Shown: positions 63,057 through 64,000 of the stretch, in pieces
How the letters are laid out: each line of letters starts with the position of its first letter
How positions within the stretch are numbered: the stretch's first letter is position 1
Assembly (NCBI GenBank): GCA_965199905.1
Contig: OZ241366.1
Location: 1,612,001 to 1,676,000 of the forward strand
DNA length: 64,000 nt
Reading direction: 5' to 3'
Source of the DNA: Ilyomonas sp965199905
GTDB taxonomy: Bacteria; Bacteroidota; Bacteroidia; Chitinophagales; Chitinophagaceae
Notes under the pieces: generated by a model
The model's input: the letters and a program-made list of their open reading frames with translations, nothing else
Database searches by the model: none
Told to the model about the DNA's origin: nothing
Translations under genes and position numbers: made by a program

Positions 63057-64000
63057 TTAAAACCGGTAAGTAACACCGACTCTGTAGTTGCGACCTGCTT
63101 CTATCTGGTAATCGTAATAGCCGCCGTACCCATAATAATCACCGGTATACAGGTATTTATCTAATACATTAAATACGTTAGCGGTGATAGTGATTTTATC
63201 TTTTTCATAAGACAAGCCGCCTTCAAGTTTGAAATAATCAGGCAGCGGTTGTTGCGTAGTTGTACCCCAACTCCAGGTGGTGCGATCAACAAGATAAGTG
63301 AAGCCGCCACTGATGCCAAAGCCTGCAAATGCACCACTCTGTACACGGTATGTAATCCATCCGTTGGCGGTATGCTTTGCATAGCCCGGCACTTTGTTCC
63401 CAACGGTTGCTTTTGATGCCTCGCTGGTATCTGCTTTTGTAATTTTAGAATCGTTCAGTGCATAGTTGGCAATGAGGTTTAAGCCTGGCAGTAACTGACC
63501 GTGAATATCCAGCTCAATGCCTTCCGTTTGTGTTTGCCCCAACTGCACAATATAACTTTCCCTGCCTGTATTTGCCGGGTCGTTCAGGGATTGGTTATTT
63601 TGCAGAATGCGGTACGCAGAAACCGAGGTATTCCATTTGCCGCCAAACCAATCTTTTTTGATTCCTATTTCTATGTTGTTTCCGGTTACCGGCAAGATGG
63701 CCGCGCTGTCACGACGAATGCCTGATTGTGGCAGAAAACTCTGATCAAATAGAGCATAAGCAGATGTTTGTTTGTCGATATCGATACTTAACCCAAAGCG
63801 CGGGGTGAAGCGGTTAGCATTTGCCGGTGTTCCGTAGCTAACTGTTTTAGAAGCGGTGTAGCGGGCAGCTACAGTTAAGCGGGCTTTATTATTAAAGAAG
63901 CCCAGTTCATCCTGAAGGTAGAAGCCGGTATATTTTTCAGAATAAATACCAGCGCCTGCCCGCTCGCGTAAACTTTTACTGCGGTCGAATTGCGGATAAC
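63057..64000 (-). CDS. TonB-dependent siderophore receptor, C-terminal part
   Basis: The frame stays open from the window edge (64000) to the stop at 63057, about 313 codons; the N-terminus with plug is outside. The visible part is the end of a TonB barrel: FYLQDELGFFNNKARLTVAA, NRFTPRFGLSIDID, LFDQSFLPQSGI, AILPVTGNNIEIGIKKDWF and SYIVQLGQTQTEGIELDI, and it finishes with the classic aromatic C-terminus NYRVGVTYRF. These landmarks are those of the ferrichrome/ferric-siderophore receptor group rather than SusC. The adjacent PepSY gene suggests ferric-siderophore uptake. A shorter start inside (63695) is not real. Confidence 0.88.
   Translation of the reverse strand, partial: YPQFDRSKSLRERAGAGIYSEKYTGFYLQDELGFFNNKARLTVAARYTASKTVSYGTPANANRFTPRFGLSIDIDKQTSAYALFDQSFLPQSGIRRDSAAILPVTGNNIEIGIKKDWFGGKWNTSVSAYRILQNNQSLNDPANTGRESYIVQLGQTQTEGIELDIHGQLLPGLNLIANYALNDSKITKADTSEASKATVGNKVPGYAKHTANGWITYRVQSGAFAGFGISGGFTYLVDRTTWSWGTTTQQPLPDYFKLEGGLSYEKDKITITANVFNVLDKYLYTGDYYGYGGYYDYQIEAGRNYRVGVTYRF

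Overview
The window reads as a chromosomal segment of a Bacteroidota bacterium, most likely family Chitinophagaceae (order Chitinophagales). This is inferred from two SusC/SusD outer-membrane uptake loci, a type IX secretion/gliding set (PorP/SprF protein, very large PKD adhesin with a gliding-type C-terminal domain, stand-alone sorting domain), FtsX-type permeases, KirBac-like channel, TAnnTTTG -7 promoter boxes close to start codons, and little use of Shine-Dalgarno sites. No taxonomic search was possible.

Layout. 1-1200: end of a lipoprotein gene, then an RNA-gene-like stretch with a tRNA-like fold carrying a ~100-nt insert and followed by a strong terminator. 1200-11300: Lrp regulator, ABC exporter, four-helix-bundle protein, Kir channel, HD protein, DUF1810, SDR, an RsbQ-type alpha/beta hydrolase coupled to a PAS histidine kinase, and a membrane metallophosphoesterase. 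11400-11910: two tiny Cys-rich exported proteins, one frameshifted. 12200-24300: FtsX permease, rseP, dxr, gltB, gltD. 24400-38450: a small membrane protein, an unknown secreted protein, a MITE-like element, SusD-SusC locus 1, a decayed IS630-type element, and locus 2 (DUF1735-like lipoprotein, SusD, SusC). 38600-44850: folD-queE, then on the opposite strand purL, hldD, a broken Doc-type toxin module and proC. 45100-51840: T9SS/gliding block. 52700-57530: TAT-exported GH109-like oxidoreductase, rlmN and two pseudouridine synthases. 57500-64000: a broken RelE/ParE module, cysH, 1-Cys peroxiredoxin, a TAT-exported HisC-like aminotransferase, NUDIX hydrolase, PepSY membrane protein and the end of a TonB-dependent receptor.

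Genes that plausibly work together: gltB/gltD (glutamate synthase); RsbQ-like hydrolase plus PAS kinase (a ligand-processing sensor); each SusC/SusD set (glycan or other polymer uptake); adhesin plus SprF; PepSY protein plus siderophore-type receptor; the divergent folD/queE and purL/hldD/proC runs are housekeeping.

The main unusual signals are: the tRNA-like locus at 901-1070; the hydrolase-kinase pair; a family of about 70-95 bp intergenic repeats in four copies; a 128-bp MITE-like element that also supplies the terminator of a susD gene; an (AC)8 tract touching a susC start codon; and a consistent pattern in which accessory genes (IS630 transposase, two toxin-antitoxin modules, Cys-rich protein) carry single-base lesions while the large core genes are intact.
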